Notes: generated by a model from the sequence alone, not told the origin. A stretch of DNA of 64,000 nucleotides from Sphingomonadaceae bacterium 3R27C6 (GCA_005503215.1 SCNS01000015.1:1-64000), one strand, 5' to 3'. Counted from the stretch's first letter, positions 1 to 8,424 are shown. Numbers and translations: made by a program.

Positions 1-363
1 GTCGTGGAATGCGCACCGGGACCGTATATCGTGTACTTCGACTGGGATAAGTCGGACATCACGCCGGAAGCGGCTTCGACGCTCGACAACGCGATCAGCG
101 CCTACAACCGTGGTTGCACGGGTACGCAGGTCATGCTCGCCGGTCACGCTGACCGTTCGGGTTCGGCCAAGTACAACGTCGGCCTGTCGGAACGTCGCAA
201 CACCGCGGTTCGCAGCTATCTCACCGCTCGCGGTATCTCGGATGGCTCGATCAGCGCGCAGGGCTTCGGCGAAAGCCGCCCGGCCGTTGCAACCGCCGAT
301 GGCGTCCGCAACGACCAGAACCGTCGCGTGGAAATCACTTACGGTCCGAACTCGGGCATGTAA
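1..363 (+). CDS. OmpA family outer-membrane protein, C-terminal part
   Basis: The reading frame is open from the first base, so the 5' end lies outside the window. The visible 120 residues form one OmpA-like peptidoglycan-binding domain. The strand containing YIVYFDWDKSDIT is followed by GHADRSGS, the loop that normally holds the diaminopimelate-binding Asp, and then by NQNRRVEI-type residues (DQNRRVEITYG) whose Arg completes the site. In this family an N-terminal beta-barrel or lipoprotein part anchors the protein in the outer membrane; that part cannot be judged here. The gene ends just before a strong intrinsic terminator, so it is the last gene of its transcript. Confidence 0.9.
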   Translation, partial: VVECAPGPYIVYFDWDKSDITPEAASTLDNAISAYNRGCTGTQVMLAGHADRSGSAKYNVGLSERRNTAVRSYLTARGISDGSISAQGFGESRPAVATADGVRNDQNRRVEITYGPNSGM

Positions 364-401
364 GACCGGTTTCCGCTCCCGACTGGGACGGAACGAAAAA
401 G

Positions 402-434
402 AAGGGCGGTGCCGAAAGGTGCCGCCCTTTCTTT
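402..434 (+). terminator. Rho-independent terminator after the OmpA-like gene
   Basis: A 10-bp stem (404-413 with 418-427, two G-U pairs) closes on a GAAA tetraloop and is followed by a T-rich run. It lies 40 bp past the stop codon at 361-363. Confidence 0.88.
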
Positions 435-602
435 ATGCGCGCTTTGTGCGGCAGTAATCGTCCGCTGCTCATTTTCCAGTTTCTGCTTGCTCGGCGCATA
501 TTATGATATACCATCACTCTAGGGCGCAGGATGGTCTTGGGCCCTCGATGAGGGGGTGGTGCCCGTCAAGCGCGGCGCGTCCTACCCAGCGGGAGAGAGA
601 CG

Positions 603-1040
603 ATGCGCAATCGCAGCAGGTTTCATCGCAGCATTTTTCGCGCCGACCCCAATGGCGATCCCGATATCAACACCACGCCGCTGATCGACGTGATGCTGGT
701 GATGCTGGTGATGTTCATCATCACCATCCCGCCGCCGACGCACAGCGTCGATGTCACGTTGCCGATTGGACCGGAGATTCCGGGCAAGGTGCTGGACGAG
801 AATCGTGTTACCATCGATACGAGCGACGTGATCCGCTGGAATGACGAAGCGGTGGACCTCGCCGAACTGGGGGTGCTGGTGAAAGTCGCGGCCGAACGCT
901 CCGAGCCCGCAGCCATCCTGCTCGAACCCGAAGCGCGGGCGCGGTACCTGCGCGTCGACGAGGCGATCGGGGCGATCCGGCGCAATGGCGGGTCGAAGCT
1001 CGCCTTTCCGGGAATCCAGAATTACGCCAGTCTGATCTGA
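603..1040 (+). CDS. ExbD/TolR-type biopolymer transport protein
   Basis: The protein has 145 residues, the normal size for ExbD/TolR. It has a short cytoplasmic N-terminus, one membrane segment (about residues 24-46, starting NTTPLIDVMLVMLVM) with the conserved Asp in PLIDVML that carries protons in the ExbB/ExbD motor, and then a periplasmic domain. Family knowledge: with ExbB/TonB or TolQ it energises outer-membrane transport. No exbB, tonB or tol genes are adjacent, so it is an orphan whose partner must be encoded elsewhere. The purine-rich stretch GGGAGAGAGACG just before the ATG serves as ribosome-binding site. Bases 435-602 upstream hold no gene; an imperfect palindrome around 503-514 could be regulatory. 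Confidence 0.88.
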   Translation: MRNRSRFHRSIFRADPNGDPDINTTPLIDVMLVMLVMFIITIPPPTHSVDVTLPIGPEIPGKVLDENRVTIDTSDVIRWNDEAVDLAELGVLVKVAAERSEPAAILLEPEARARYLRVDEAIGAIRRNGGSKLAFPGIQNYASLI

Positions 1041-1062
1041 GTCTTGGCGGCTTCCCGCTGTC

Positions 1063-1605
1063 TCAGGCGGCGGGAGCCGTTCCGGGCCGGAGATAGCGCA
1101 TCATATAGCTGACATAGTCGGCCTTGCCGAGCGGGACGCCCATGTGGCGCAGCACCGCATAGGCCGCGGTGCGGTGGAAGGCGAATTGCGGCTGTGCCCA
1201 GTCGCGCACATAGTCGAAGGCGCTCATGTCGAAGATCATGCCGTTGGGCAGCGGGAAGCTGACCGCGCGATCGAGGTCGGAGCCGAGCGTGGCGGGGTCG
1301 ACCGCGTCGAGGACCGCGAGCGTCGCCGCGATCTGCTCCTGCATGCCAGCGAAATCGACCGCGTCCTCGGCAAAATCGGGGACATCGGCGCCGGCAAGGC
1401 GGACGAGCGGCTGGAGCGCCTGGACGCAGGTGAAGCGAACCTGCGAGGCGAGCGGGAACATGTCGGGCGCGAGGCGCGCGACCGCGAACTGCAATTCGCC
1501 GATGCCGTTTTCCTCACCCCATGCGCACGCCCGCGAAAGCTCGCCCGACAGCGCTCTCAGGCCATTTTGCCAGGCGGGTACGGTGAGGTCATAGAGCATC
1601 GTCAT
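1063..1605 (-). CDS. DUF1993 family protein
   Basis: This is a 180-residue protein matching the DUF1993 pattern. It has an N-terminal helix (MTMLYDLTVPAWQNGLRALS), a middle region rich in Asp/Ala helices, and a C-terminal FDMSAFDYVRDWAQPQFAFHRTTAYAVLR-like helix pair containing the conserved aromatic/His positions seen in DinB-like helical bundles. The biochemical role is unknown. It is transcribed away from exbD's end (convergent) and lies 24 bp downstream of the ABC exporter gene on the same strand, so the two are probably co-transcribed. A second ATG two codons downstream is an alternative start. Confidence 0.75.
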   Translation of the reverse strand: MTMLYDLTVPAWQNGLRALSGELSRACAWGEENGIGELQFAVARLAPDMFPLASQVRFTCVQALQPLVRLAGADVPDFAEDAVDFAGMQEQIAATLAVLDAVDPATLGSDLDRAVSFPLPNGMIFDMSAFDYVRDWAQPQFAFHRTAAYAVLRHMGVPLGKADYVSYMMRYLRPGTAPAA

Positions 1606-1629
1606 TTCCTTCGGTCGATCGAACTTGGA

Positions 1630-3414
1630 TCAGGCGGCGGCGAGATTGTCCTGGAACTGGAGCCGCGCGAGGCGGGCGTAGAGGCCGTCGGCGGCGACGA
1701 GCTCATCGTGCCTGCCCTCTTCGACGATGCGGCCGTCGTCCATGACGATGATGCGGTCGGCGGCGCGCACGGTAGCGAGACGGTGCGCGATGACGATCGT
1801 CGTGCGGTCGTGCATCAGCGTTTCGAGCGCGTCCTGCACGAGCTTTTCGGATTCGGCGTCGAGCGCCGAGGTCGCTTCGTCGAGGAGCAGCAGCGGGGCG
1901 CGGCGAAGCAGCGCGCGCGCGATCGCGACGCGCTGGCGCTGGCCGCCTGACAGCCGCGCGCCGCCTTCGCCCATGAAAGTGTCGAGACCATCGGGCAGCT
2001 TACGCAGAAACTCCTCGGCATTGGCGGCGCGCGCGGCCTCCCAGAGTTCTTCGTCGGTCGCGTCCCAATTGCCGTAGCGAAGATTGTCGCGCGCCGAAGC
2101 GGCGAAGATCACTGTTTCCTGGGGCACCATCGCGATACGCGCGCGGATGTCGGCGGGGTCGGCTTCGGGGAGCGCGACGCCGTCGAGGCGGATCTGCCCA
2201 CCCTGCGGGTCATAGAAGCGCTCGGCGAGCTGGAAGAGGGTCGACTTGCCGGCGCCCGAGGGGCCGACGATCGCGACGGTCTCGCGCGGGCGGATCGCAA
2301 GGCTGAAATCATGGAGCGCGGGGGCGTCGGGGCGGGTCGGATAGTGGAATTCGACATGATCGAATTCGAGTGTGCCAAGCGAGGGCTCGGGGAAGCGGCG
2401 CGGATGTTCGGGCGGCGCGATGCTCGTGTCGGCATTGAGAAGCTCGCTGAGCCGTTCGGCGGCGCCGGCAGCGCGGAGGAGGTCGCCATAGACTTCGGTC
2501 AATGCCCCGAACGCGCCGGCGACGAGGCCGCCGGTGAGGACGAAGGCGGCGATGGTGCCGCCGGTGATCGTGCCTTGCGCGACGCCTTCGGCACCGTACC
2601 AGAGCAGGGTGGTGATCGCGCCGAACAGGAGGCCGATCACGGTTGCGGTGATGATCGCACGGAGGCGAATGCGGCGCTTGGCGGTCGCGAAATTGGCTTC
2701 GACTGCAGTAGAGAAACGATCGGCCTCGCGCGCTTCCTGCCCGAATGCCTGGACGATCTTCATTGCGCCCATCTGTTCGGCGGTCGTCGCGCCGATATCG
2801 GCGACGCGGTCCTGACTGGTCCGCGAGACTTTCTGGAGCCGCCGGCCGAGGAGGACGATCGGCAGAATGATGACGGGGATGCCGAGCAATATGCCCGCGG
2901 TCAGTTTCGGCGAGAGGCTGAACAGATAGATGATGCCGCCGATGCCCATCACAGTGTTGCGCAGCGCCACCGACACGGTGGTGCCGACGACCTGTTCGAT
3001 GATCGCGGTGTCCGACGTCATGCGCGAGGCGATTTCGGACGGGCGGTTTTCCTCGAAAAAGCCGGGGGCGAGGCGCAGCAGGTTCTGCTGCACCGCCTGG
3101 CGGATATCGGCGACGGTGCGCTCGCCCAGCCAGCTGACGAAATAGAAACGCAGCGCGGTCGCGAGGGCCAGCGCGATGCAGATAGCGTAGAAGAGCCGGA
3201 AATGCGGGGCGACGTCGCCACCGCCGGCGATGAAGCCGCTGTCGATCATCGCCTTGAACTGGTAGGGAATGGCGAGTGTCGCGAGCGCGGCAATCCCGAG
3301 CGCGATCCCGGCAATCACCAGTTGCAGCGGATAACGGCTGGCATAGTGCCATACCATGCGCAGGCTGCCGAGCTTGCGGCGGGGCGTGTCGGATTTGTCG
3401 GATGTGGTCGCCAT
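1630..3414 (-). CDS. ABC exporter, fused permease and ATPase (MsbA-like)
   Basis: 594 residues with the half-transporter layout. Six membrane helices fall between about residues 30 and 310. The nucleotide-binding domain has Walker A GPSGAGKS (384-391), signature LSGGQ (488-492), Walker B LLLLDE (508-513) and a downstream switch His in IAHRL. Two copies would dimerise in the inner membrane and export a lipid or hydrophobic substrate. The substrate cannot be read from the sequence; MsbA-type lipid flipping and drug export are both possible. The basic, Ser/Thr-rich first 20 residues are cytoplasmic. DUF1993 follows 24 bp downstream. Confidence 0.9.
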   Translation of the reverse strand: MATTSDKSDTPRRKLGSLRMVWHYASRYPLQLVIAGIALGIAALATLAIPYQFKAMIDSGFIAGGGDVAPHFRLFYAICIALALATALRFYFVSWLGERTVADIRQAVQQNLLRLAPGFFEENRPSEIASRMTSDTAIIEQVVGTTVSVALRNTVMGIGGIIYLFSLSPKLTAGILLGIPVIILPIVLLGRRLQKVSRTSQDRVADIGATTAEQMGAMKIVQAFGQEAREADRFSTAVEANFATAKRRIRLRAIITATVIGLLFGAITTLLWYGAEGVAQGTITGGTIAAFVLTGGLVAGAFGALTEVYGDLLRAAGAAERLSELLNADTSIAPPEHPRRFPEPSLGTLEFDHVEFHYPTRPDAPALHDFSLAIRPRETVAIVGPSGAGKSTLFQLAERFYDPQGGQIRLDGVALPEADPADIRARIAMVPQETVIFAASARDNLRYGNWDATDEELWEAARAANAEEFLRKLPDGLDTFMGEGGARLSGGQRQRVAIARALLRRAPLLLLDEATSALDAESEKLVQDALETLMHDRTTIVIAHRLATVRAADRIIVMDDGRIVEEGRHDELVAADGLYARLARLQFQDNLAAA

Positions 3415-3560
3415 GGACGACGGCCCTAGCAGCCCCGCCGATGCCGCTCAACGCCGCAGAATGACACATGGCTTCAAGCGCTTTGAAGCGGGGCGATACT
3501 GTCCGCCGAAAAGGGAGCGCGGCGGCTTGCACCGCGCTCCCGATCGTCAACGCCCGATTG

Positions 3561-3818
3561 TCAGCGGTTGTCGAGCTGCGCGCGTACCGCGCGGAGACCC
3601 GCCTGCGTGATGCGATATGGCGCACCATTCTGCGAACCGATGAAGCCGCGCCGCCGCAGGCGGTTGAACAAGGGCAGGCCGGTATTGGCGAGCACATAGC
3701 CATCGCGCGTGAAGCACAAAGCTTCGACGATATGGCCGTTTTCGCCGCGCCGATGACGGATCATGCCGCCCTGCGCCAGCACATGGAGCATGCGCTGCTC
3801 CGCTTTCGAAATATTCAT
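3561..3818 (-). CDS. YjhX family (UPF0386) toxin homologue
   Basis: 85 residues starting MNISKAEQRMLHVLAQGG, the exact family start; a longer frame to 3881 exists but its extra N-terminus is not family-like. The fold is a small winged-helix-like domain with the conserved core ALCFTRDGYVLANTGLPLFNRLRR and the tail RITQAGLRAVRAQLDNR. E. coli YjhX has been described as a toxin paired with the acetyltransferase-like YjhQ. No yjhQ-like gene is next to this copy, so toxicity here is uncertain, and the protein may simply be a housekeeping DNA-binding protein in sphingomonads. It is divergent from phaZ across a 275-bp gap that holds two palindromes. Confidence 0.85.
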   Translation of the reverse strand: MNISKAEQRMLHVLAQGGMIRHRRGENGHIVEALCFTRDGYVLANTGLPLFNRLRRRGFIGSQNGAPYRITQAGLRAVRAQLDNR

Positions 3819-3939
3819 GGGATTATCCGGGATTTTCAAGCAACAAAGGCGCACGAACCCGCTGGTCCGCACGCTGCGCACATCCCGATTACGCCGGGAT
3901 GTTAGCGGTTGCCCGCAATCTCAGACATATTCACTCCAT

Positions 3940-3956
3940 CGGCGCATCATGCGCCG
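3940..3956. promoter_or_regulatory. Perfect 8-bp-arm palindrome between yjhX-like gene and phaZ
   Basis: CGGCGCAT, one central base, then ATGCGCCG. The single-base centre cannot form a hairpin loop, so a dimeric-protein operator is more likely than an RNA structure. Which divergent gene it serves is unknown. Confidence 0.4.
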
Positions 3957-4002
3957 TTCCACGCAGAATATTCGACTTCGGCACGCCTCGCAACGATTTT
4001 GA

Positions 4003-4016
4003 TGCATTGCACAATG
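4003..4016. promoter_or_regulatory. TGCATTGCA / CATTGCACAATG palindromic site upstream of phaZ
   Basis: Two overlapping short palindromes lie about 80 bp before the phaZ start. TGC-N3-GCA resembles the site bound by PhaR, the PHA-responsive repressor known from other alphaproteobacteria. This is a guess from motif and context only. Confidence 0.3.
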
Positions 4017-4093
4017 AGGATCAGCCCCTAGACTGCTAACCAATGAGCAGGCGCCGGAGAGTTCCGCCGGGGTCACGCAAGGAAGAATCGAAT

Positions 4094-5314
4094 ATGCTGT
4101 ACCACGCCTTTGACATGCAGAAAAACTGGCTCGCAGGCGCGAGCGCGCTGGCGACCGCGGGCGCGCAGGTGATGCAGCATCCCGCGAATCCGCTCGGCTA
4201 TTTCAGCGGCAGCCCGATGTTTGCATCGGCGCTCGAAGTCTTCGCGCACGCCTCGGCGCCGCGCGGCAAGCCGGGATTCGAACTGTACGAGACCCAAGTG
4301 GATGGCGAAACGACGCGCGTGACCGAGGTGGTCGAGGCGCGCAAACCCTTCGGCCAGCTCAAGCATTTCAAACACAAGGGTTCGAAAGACGCGCCCAAGC
4401 TGCTGATCGTTGCGCCGATGTCGGGTCATTATGCGACGCTGCTGCGCGGGACGGTCGAGCGCATGCTGCCCGGCCATGACCTGTGGATCACCGACTGGCG
4501 CGATGCGCGCAACGTGCCGCTCGAAGCCGGCAAGTTCGACCTCGACGATTATGTCGATTATCTGATCTCGTGGCTTGAGCATATCGGCCCCGGCGCGCAT
4601 GTGCTGGCGGTGTGCCAGCCTTCGGTGCCGAGCCTCGCCGCCGCGGCGATCATGGCGGCTAACAAGAACAAGTGCCGGCCCAGGACGCTGACGATGATGG
4701 GCGGGCCGATCGACACGCGCAAGGCGCCGACCGCGGTGAACGAGCATGCGATGACGCGCCCGCACGCCTGGTTCCAGGAAAATGTCATCGCGACCGTCCC
4801 CGCCTATTATCCGGGGGCCGGCCGCCGCGTCTATCCGGGCTTCCTGCAGCTTGCGGGCTTCATGTCGATGAACCTTGGCAATCACATGATGAGCCATTGG
4901 GAGATGTTCAAGCATCTGGTCGATGGCGACGGCGAGAGCGCCGACAAGACCAAGGAATTCTACGACGAATATCGCGCGGTGTGCGACATGACGTCCGAAT
5001 TCTACCTCCAGACGGTCGACGTCGTGTTCCAGCGCCACCTGTTGCCCAAGGGCGAGATGACGCATCGCGGCCAGCCGGTCGATGTCGGTGCGATTGAGGA
5101 TATCGCGATCCTCGCGATCGAGGGCGAGCGCGACGATATTTCGGGGATCGGCCAGACGAAGGCGGCGCTGACGATCGCCAAGGCGCTACCCGCCGACCAG
5201 AAGAAATATTTGATGGTCAAGGGCGTCGGCCATTACGGGATTTTCAACGGCCGCAAGTGGCGCGACGAAATTGCGCCGGTGGTGGAGAAATGGATCCGCG
5301 CGCACGGCGGTTAG
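4094..5314 (+). CDS. phaZ: intracellular polyhydroxyalkanoate depolymerase
   Basis: 406 residues, typical of the intracellular PhaZ family (start MLYHAFDMQKNWL; RBS GGAAG upstream, so the in-frame ATG at 4043 is not used). It is an alpha/beta hydrolase in which the nucleophile is Cys, here Cys174 in AVCQPSVP, in place of the usual lipase Ser. It is followed by GGPIDTRKAPT and a C-terminal His in GVGHYGIF. It hydrolyses stored PHB granules in the cytoplasm to 3-hydroxybutyrate units. The stop codon TAG is formed exactly at the junction with the MITE-like element downstream: its last G is the element's first base. The native 3' end may therefore have been altered slightly. Confidence 0.93.
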   Translation: MLYHAFDMQKNWLAGASALATAGAQVMQHPANPLGYFSGSPMFASALEVFAHASAPRGKPGFELYETQVDGETTRVTEVVEARKPFGQLKHFKHKGSKDAPKLLIVAPMSGHYATLLRGTVERMLPGHDLWITDWRDARNVPLEAGKFDLDDYVDYLISWLEHIGPGAHVLAVCQPSVPSLAAAAIMAANKNKCRPRTLTMMGGPIDTRKAPTAVNEHAMTRPHAWFQENVIATVPAYYPGAGRRVYPGFLQLAGFMSMNLGNHMMSHWEMFKHLVDGDGESADKTKEFYDEYRAVCDMTSEFYLQTVDVVFQRHLLPKGEMTHRGQPVDVGAIEDIAILAIEGERDDISGIGQTKAALTIAKALPADQKKYLMVKGVGHYGIFNGRKWRDEIAPVVEKWIRAHGG

Positions 5315-5579
5315 GGTCAGGACCTATTCATTGCACGTTCGAGGCGTCGAAATGGCGAAGATATCGGGTTTGGGTGGCCGCCGCGGGTAGCATCGCTACC
5401 CGCAAGGCCGCGCGAGCCTGAGATCGAAGCCATTTCGGCGCCCCTTCGGGATTTGACCGATTTTGTCCATTGCGTCGTCGGCAAGTCTGGAAATATCGAC
5501 ATATTCCTGCGCCTTGCCTCCTCGCACTGAACAAAATCGCTTCAAACCTCGATCGCGCAATGAATAGGTCCTGACCCTA
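5312..5579. mobile_element. MITE-like element, 264 bp between TA dinucleotides
   Basis: The ends at 5311-5334 and 5557-5580 are perfect 24-bp inverted repeats that begin TTAGGGTCAGGACC. They extend imperfectly inward (a shared TCGAGG near both ends). TA sits at both boundaries (5312-5313, 5578-5579), consistent with TA target duplication as in IS630/Tc1-mariner elements. No transposase is encoded. Inside is a hairpin GCGGGTAG / CTACCCGC (5383-5390, 5396-5403). The left boundary completes the phaZ stop codon and the right boundary is 17 bp before the next start codon. Confidence 0.75.
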
Positions 5580-5596
5580 ACCATCGAAAGACCGAA

Positions 5597-6430
5597 ATGT
5601 CCCCCATAGTCGTCGGTCTGCTTCTCGCTTCGGCCCTCATCCACGCCATCTGGAACGCCATTGTCAGGAATGGCGAGGATCGCTTCTGGACGCTGGCGAT
5701 CATATGTATGGTCGGAGCCATCGCGGCCTTGCCCTTTGCCATGGTCCTGGGCGCGCCCGCCCCGCCGAGCTGGCCCTATCTCATCCTGTCGTCGTTGCTT
5801 CAGATCGGATATTCCCTGTTTTTGGTCAGGGCTTATCGCCACGGCGAACTGTCCAGCGTCTATCCGATCGCGCGCGGAAGCGCGCCCCTGCTGGTCACAT
5901 TTGGCGCGGCCCTGGTCGCGGGCGAATTACCGAGTAGCGTTGGACTTGCGGGAATCGCCTGCGTCTCGCTGGGCATCATTTTGCTGGCGCTCGGAAGCAA
6001 CCGCCCCGATTCAAAGTCGACCATCGCCGCTCTTGCCACCGGGATCTTTATCGCCAGCTATATGGTTGTTGACGGGCTCGGCGTCCGCCTGTCGGAACGC
6101 GCCACCAGCTATGCCGCCTGGCAAGCTGTTGTAGCGGGATTTCTCATTCCCCTGTCCTTCGTCATCATCAGGCGGCAAGCTCCCCGCCTGCCTCGGGGAA
6201 AAGCGGGGGCACTGGTTATTGGCGCGGGGATATTGGGCACACTTGGTTATTGCATCGCGGTCTGGGCGATGAGCCGAAGCACGATGGGCGGCGTTTCCGC
6301 CATTCGCGAAACCAGCATATTATTTGCCGCCCTTATCGGGACATTCGTGCTGCACGAAAGGATGACGCCGCAGAAGATTCTCGGTGCGTTGACAGTGACG
6401 GCGGGCGTTGTCTGTCTCTCGGCGGGATAA
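5597..6430 (+). CDS. EamA/DMT-superfamily transporter
   Basis: 277 residues forming ten predicted membrane helices in two five-helix EamA repeats. The first starts MSPIVVGLLLASALIHAIWNAIVRN and the second about residue 145. The conserved HAIWN motif early on and the helix GGVSAIRETSILFAALIGTFVLHE near the end are typical. It is an inner-membrane exporter of a metabolite, amino acid or drug; the substrate is unknown. The MITE-like element ends 17 bp upstream of the ATG, so the promoter must lie inside or beyond the element. No convincing Shine-Dalgarno is seen (GAAAGACCGAA). Confidence 0.85.
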   Translation: MSPIVVGLLLASALIHAIWNAIVRNGEDRFWTLAIICMVGAIAALPFAMVLGAPAPPSWPYLILSSLLQIGYSLFLVRAYRHGELSSVYPIARGSAPLLVTFGAALVAGELPSSVGLAGIACVSLGIILLALGSNRPDSKSTIAALATGIFIASYMVVDGLGVRLSERATSYAAWQAVVAGFLIPLSFVIIRRQAPRLPRGKAGALVIGAGILGTLGYCIAVWAMSRSTMGGVSAIRETSILFAALIGTFVLHERMTPQKILGALTVTAGVVCLSAG

Positions 6431-6456
6431 GGAACCCGTCTTTCGATGTCGGGCAT

Positions 6457-6855
6457 TTAATGCCAGGGCGACGTCCGTACGCTCCAGTAAACGATATAGA
6501 GCAGCCCCGCCCACAGCAGCAGGATGAACGCCATGCCGGCGCGGCTCGACGGGCGGGTGCTTGCGGTTTCGGCGGCGGCGTGAAGTTCGGCCCAGAGCGG
6601 ATCAGGGATCAGGCGGCGCACGACCCACAGGCCGAGCGGCACGATCAGCAAATCGTCGAGCCAGCCCAGCACCGGAATGAAATCGGGGACCAGGTCGATC
6701 GGCGACAGCGCATAGGCCGCCACCGCGATCGCCAGCAGTCGCGCGAGCCAGGGCACGCGCGGATCGCGCGCGGCGAGCCAGGCGGCGTGCGCCTCGACCG
6801 CGAGGCGGTGGCCGAGATCGCCGATACGTTCGGAAAGGGATTTGCCGGTCATCAT
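6457..6855 (-). CDS. YkvA/DUF1232 family membrane protein
   Basis: 132 residues. The DUF1232 core is about residues 35-80, with the signature LSPIDLVPDFIPVLGWLDDLLIVPLGLW. A second hydrophobic segment follows near the C-terminus (about 106-125). The function of the family is unknown; it is a small inner-membrane protein. It starts only 21 bp from the divergent epimerase start. Two adjacent ATG codons (6855 and 6852) are possible, with GGGAGG upstream as ribosome-binding site. Confidence 0.85.
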   Translation of the reverse strand: MMTGKSLSERIGDLGHRLAVEAHAAWLAARDPRVPWLARLLAIAVAAYALSPIDLVPDFIPVLGWLDDLLIVPLGLWVVRRLIPDPLWAELHAAAETASTRPSSRAGMAFILLLWAGLLYIVYWSVRTSPWH

Positions 6856-6876
6856 GATCTACACTAGCCTCCCTTG

Positions 6877-7869
6877 ATGGCTATCCAACTGAAAAGCGCG
6901 CGTGTTGAACGCTGGCCCGTCGCGGGCGCATTCGTGATCAGTCGCGGCGCCAAGACGCATGTCGATGTCGTCGTCGCCGAAATCGAGGATGAAGGCGCGG
7001 TCGGACGCGGCGAGGGGACGCCGGTCTATTATTTGGGCGAGGATGCGGCGGGGTGCCGTGACCAGTTACTGCGCGTGGTGCCCTATATCGCCGAGCTGGG
7101 CGCCGTCGAGGCACGCGCCGCGGTGCAGGAGCTGATGCCGCCCGGAGCGGCGCGCAACGCGCTCGACTGTGCGCTGTGGGACCTCGATGCGCGCCAGCGC
7201 GGCCTCAGGCTTTGGCAGCTCGCAGGGTGCGACGGCGCGCCGACGTCGCGTGTTACCGCTTTCACCATCTCGCTCGGCACCCCCGGCGCGATGGCGGAGC
7301 AGGCGGCGACGGCCGAGGCCGACGGCTATCGTTTGCTGAAATTGAAGCTCACCGGCGAAGGTGACCGCCTGCGCGTCGCCGCGGTGCGCAAGGGTGCGCC
7401 CGAGGCGCGGCTGATCGTCGACGCGAACGAAAGCTGGCGCGATATCGACATTTTGAGCGAGGCCGAGGCGCTCGCCGACCTGGGGGTCGAAATGATCGAA
7501 CAGCCGGTGCCGGTGGGCGCCGACGCGCTGCTCGACCCGATCTATGCGCCCATTCCCTTTATCGCCGACGAGAGCTGTCAGACCGCAGCCGATGTCGCGC
7601 GGATCGGCGCATTTTACGACGGCGTGAATATCAAGCTCGACAAGGCGGGCGGTCTGACCGAGGCGCTGCGCATCGCCGACGCCGCCGACGCGGCGGGCTT
7701 GTCGATCATGGTCGGGTGCATGTTGTCGACCAGCCTCGCGATTGCGCCTGCGTTTGTGCTGGCGCAGCGCGCGCGCTGGGTCGACCTCGACGGACCCGCG
7801 CTGCTGGAGCGCGATCGCGAGAGCGGGTTCGAGTTTCGCGACGGGCGGATCGGGCCGCCAGTGCTTTAG
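6877..7869 (+). CDS. L-Ala-D/L-Glu-type dipeptide epimerase (enolase superfamily)
   Basis: 330 residues with the muconate-lactonising-enzyme subgroup fold. An N-terminal capping domain is followed by a barrel carrying the acid/base Lys motif LLKLKL, metal ligands in VDANESW, the Glu in MIEQPVP, the Asp/Glu in FIADESC, and the second catalytic Lys in NIKLDKAGG. This pattern fits dipeptide epimerases that act on L-Ala-D-Glu during murein peptide recycling; other dipeptides are possible. The ATG at 6877 follows a TTG codon and lacks any Shine-Dalgarno, so the mRNA may be leaderless. The start is 21 bp from the divergent DUF1232 gene. Confidence 0.88.
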   Translation: MAIQLKSARVERWPVAGAFVISRGAKTHVDVVVAEIEDEGAVGRGEGTPVYYLGEDAAGCRDQLLRVVPYIAELGAVEARAAVQELMPPGAARNALDCALWDLDARQRGLRLWQLAGCDGAPTSRVTAFTISLGTPGAMAEQAATAEADGYRLLKLKLTGEGDRLRVAAVRKGAPEARLIVDANESWRDIDILSEAEALADLGVEMIEQPVPVGADALLDPIYAPIPFIADESCQTAADVARIGAFYDGVNIKLDKAGGLTEALRIADAADAAGLSIMVGCMLSTSLAIAPAFVLAQRARWVDLDGPALLERDRESGFEFRDGRIGPPVL

Positions 7870-7894
7870 GTGCCGCCCCGCGAAGGCGACGCTT

Positions 7895-8359
7895 TTACAG
7901 CGCCACTGTCGCGTGCTGGCCCAACTCGCCTTCCTTCATCGTCATGCCGGTTGCCATCTTGAACAGACCCTTGATGCTGGGATCGGCGGTCCAGATTTCG
8001 GCATTGTCGAGGTCGAAGCGCAAGAGGACGAGCTTGGGGTCGTCCTTGCCGCCTTCGTACCAGGCCGCGATGCTGTTGTTCCAGAGTTTGTCGAGCACTG
8101 CGCGATTTTCCTCGCGGCGCAGCGTGCCCGAAATGCAGGCGAACAGGTCGTGGCCTTTCGCGGCGAACTGCGCCATCGCGGGGCCGCCGCCCGACAAGCG
8201 GTTGTCGGTCGCGGTGAAGAACCAGAAGGCGCCGTGCGCATCCTTGTCGAGCTGGGCGTTCATCGGGATATGATGTTCGCGCTCGCCGGTCGCGCCGACC
8301 ATGACATAAGGGCTGTCGGCCAGCGCCTTCCAGAATTGTTTCTTGATGTCGTCGCTCAT
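7895..8359 (-). CDS. pyridoxamine 5'-phosphate oxidase-like general stress protein
   Basis: 154 residues with the split-barrel flavin-binding fold of the general stress protein 26 group. The sequence opens MSDDIKKQFWKALADSPYVMVG, continues with FWFFTATDNRL (FMN-binding strand-loop) and LFACISGTL, and ends in a short helical tail (GLFKMATGMTMKEGELGQHATV). Family members bind FMN or F420-like cofactors and are often stress-induced; the substrate is unknown. It is convergent with the epimerase and lies 65 bp downstream of the VOC gene on the same strand, so it may share that SoxR-controlled transcript. Confidence 0.85.
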   Translation of the reverse strand: MSDDIKKQFWKALADSPYVMVGATGEREHHIPMNAQLDKDAHGAFWFFTATDNRLSGGGPAMAQFAAKGHDLFACISGTLRREENRAVLDKLWNNSIAAWYEGGKDDPKLVLLRFDLDNAEIWTADPSIKGLFKMATGMTMKEGELGQHATVAL

Positions 8360-8424
8360 CGAAAAGGCTCCTTCATGCCCCCCGATGATCGATCAACGCG
8401 GCAGGGCGCCGGTCGTTGCCCCGT

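Noticed and set aside
503..514. Fur box upstream of exbD (ATGATATACCAT dyad)
   Set aside because: The dyad is short and does not match the GATAATGATTATC pattern well enough to name it; exbD regulation by iron remains only possible.
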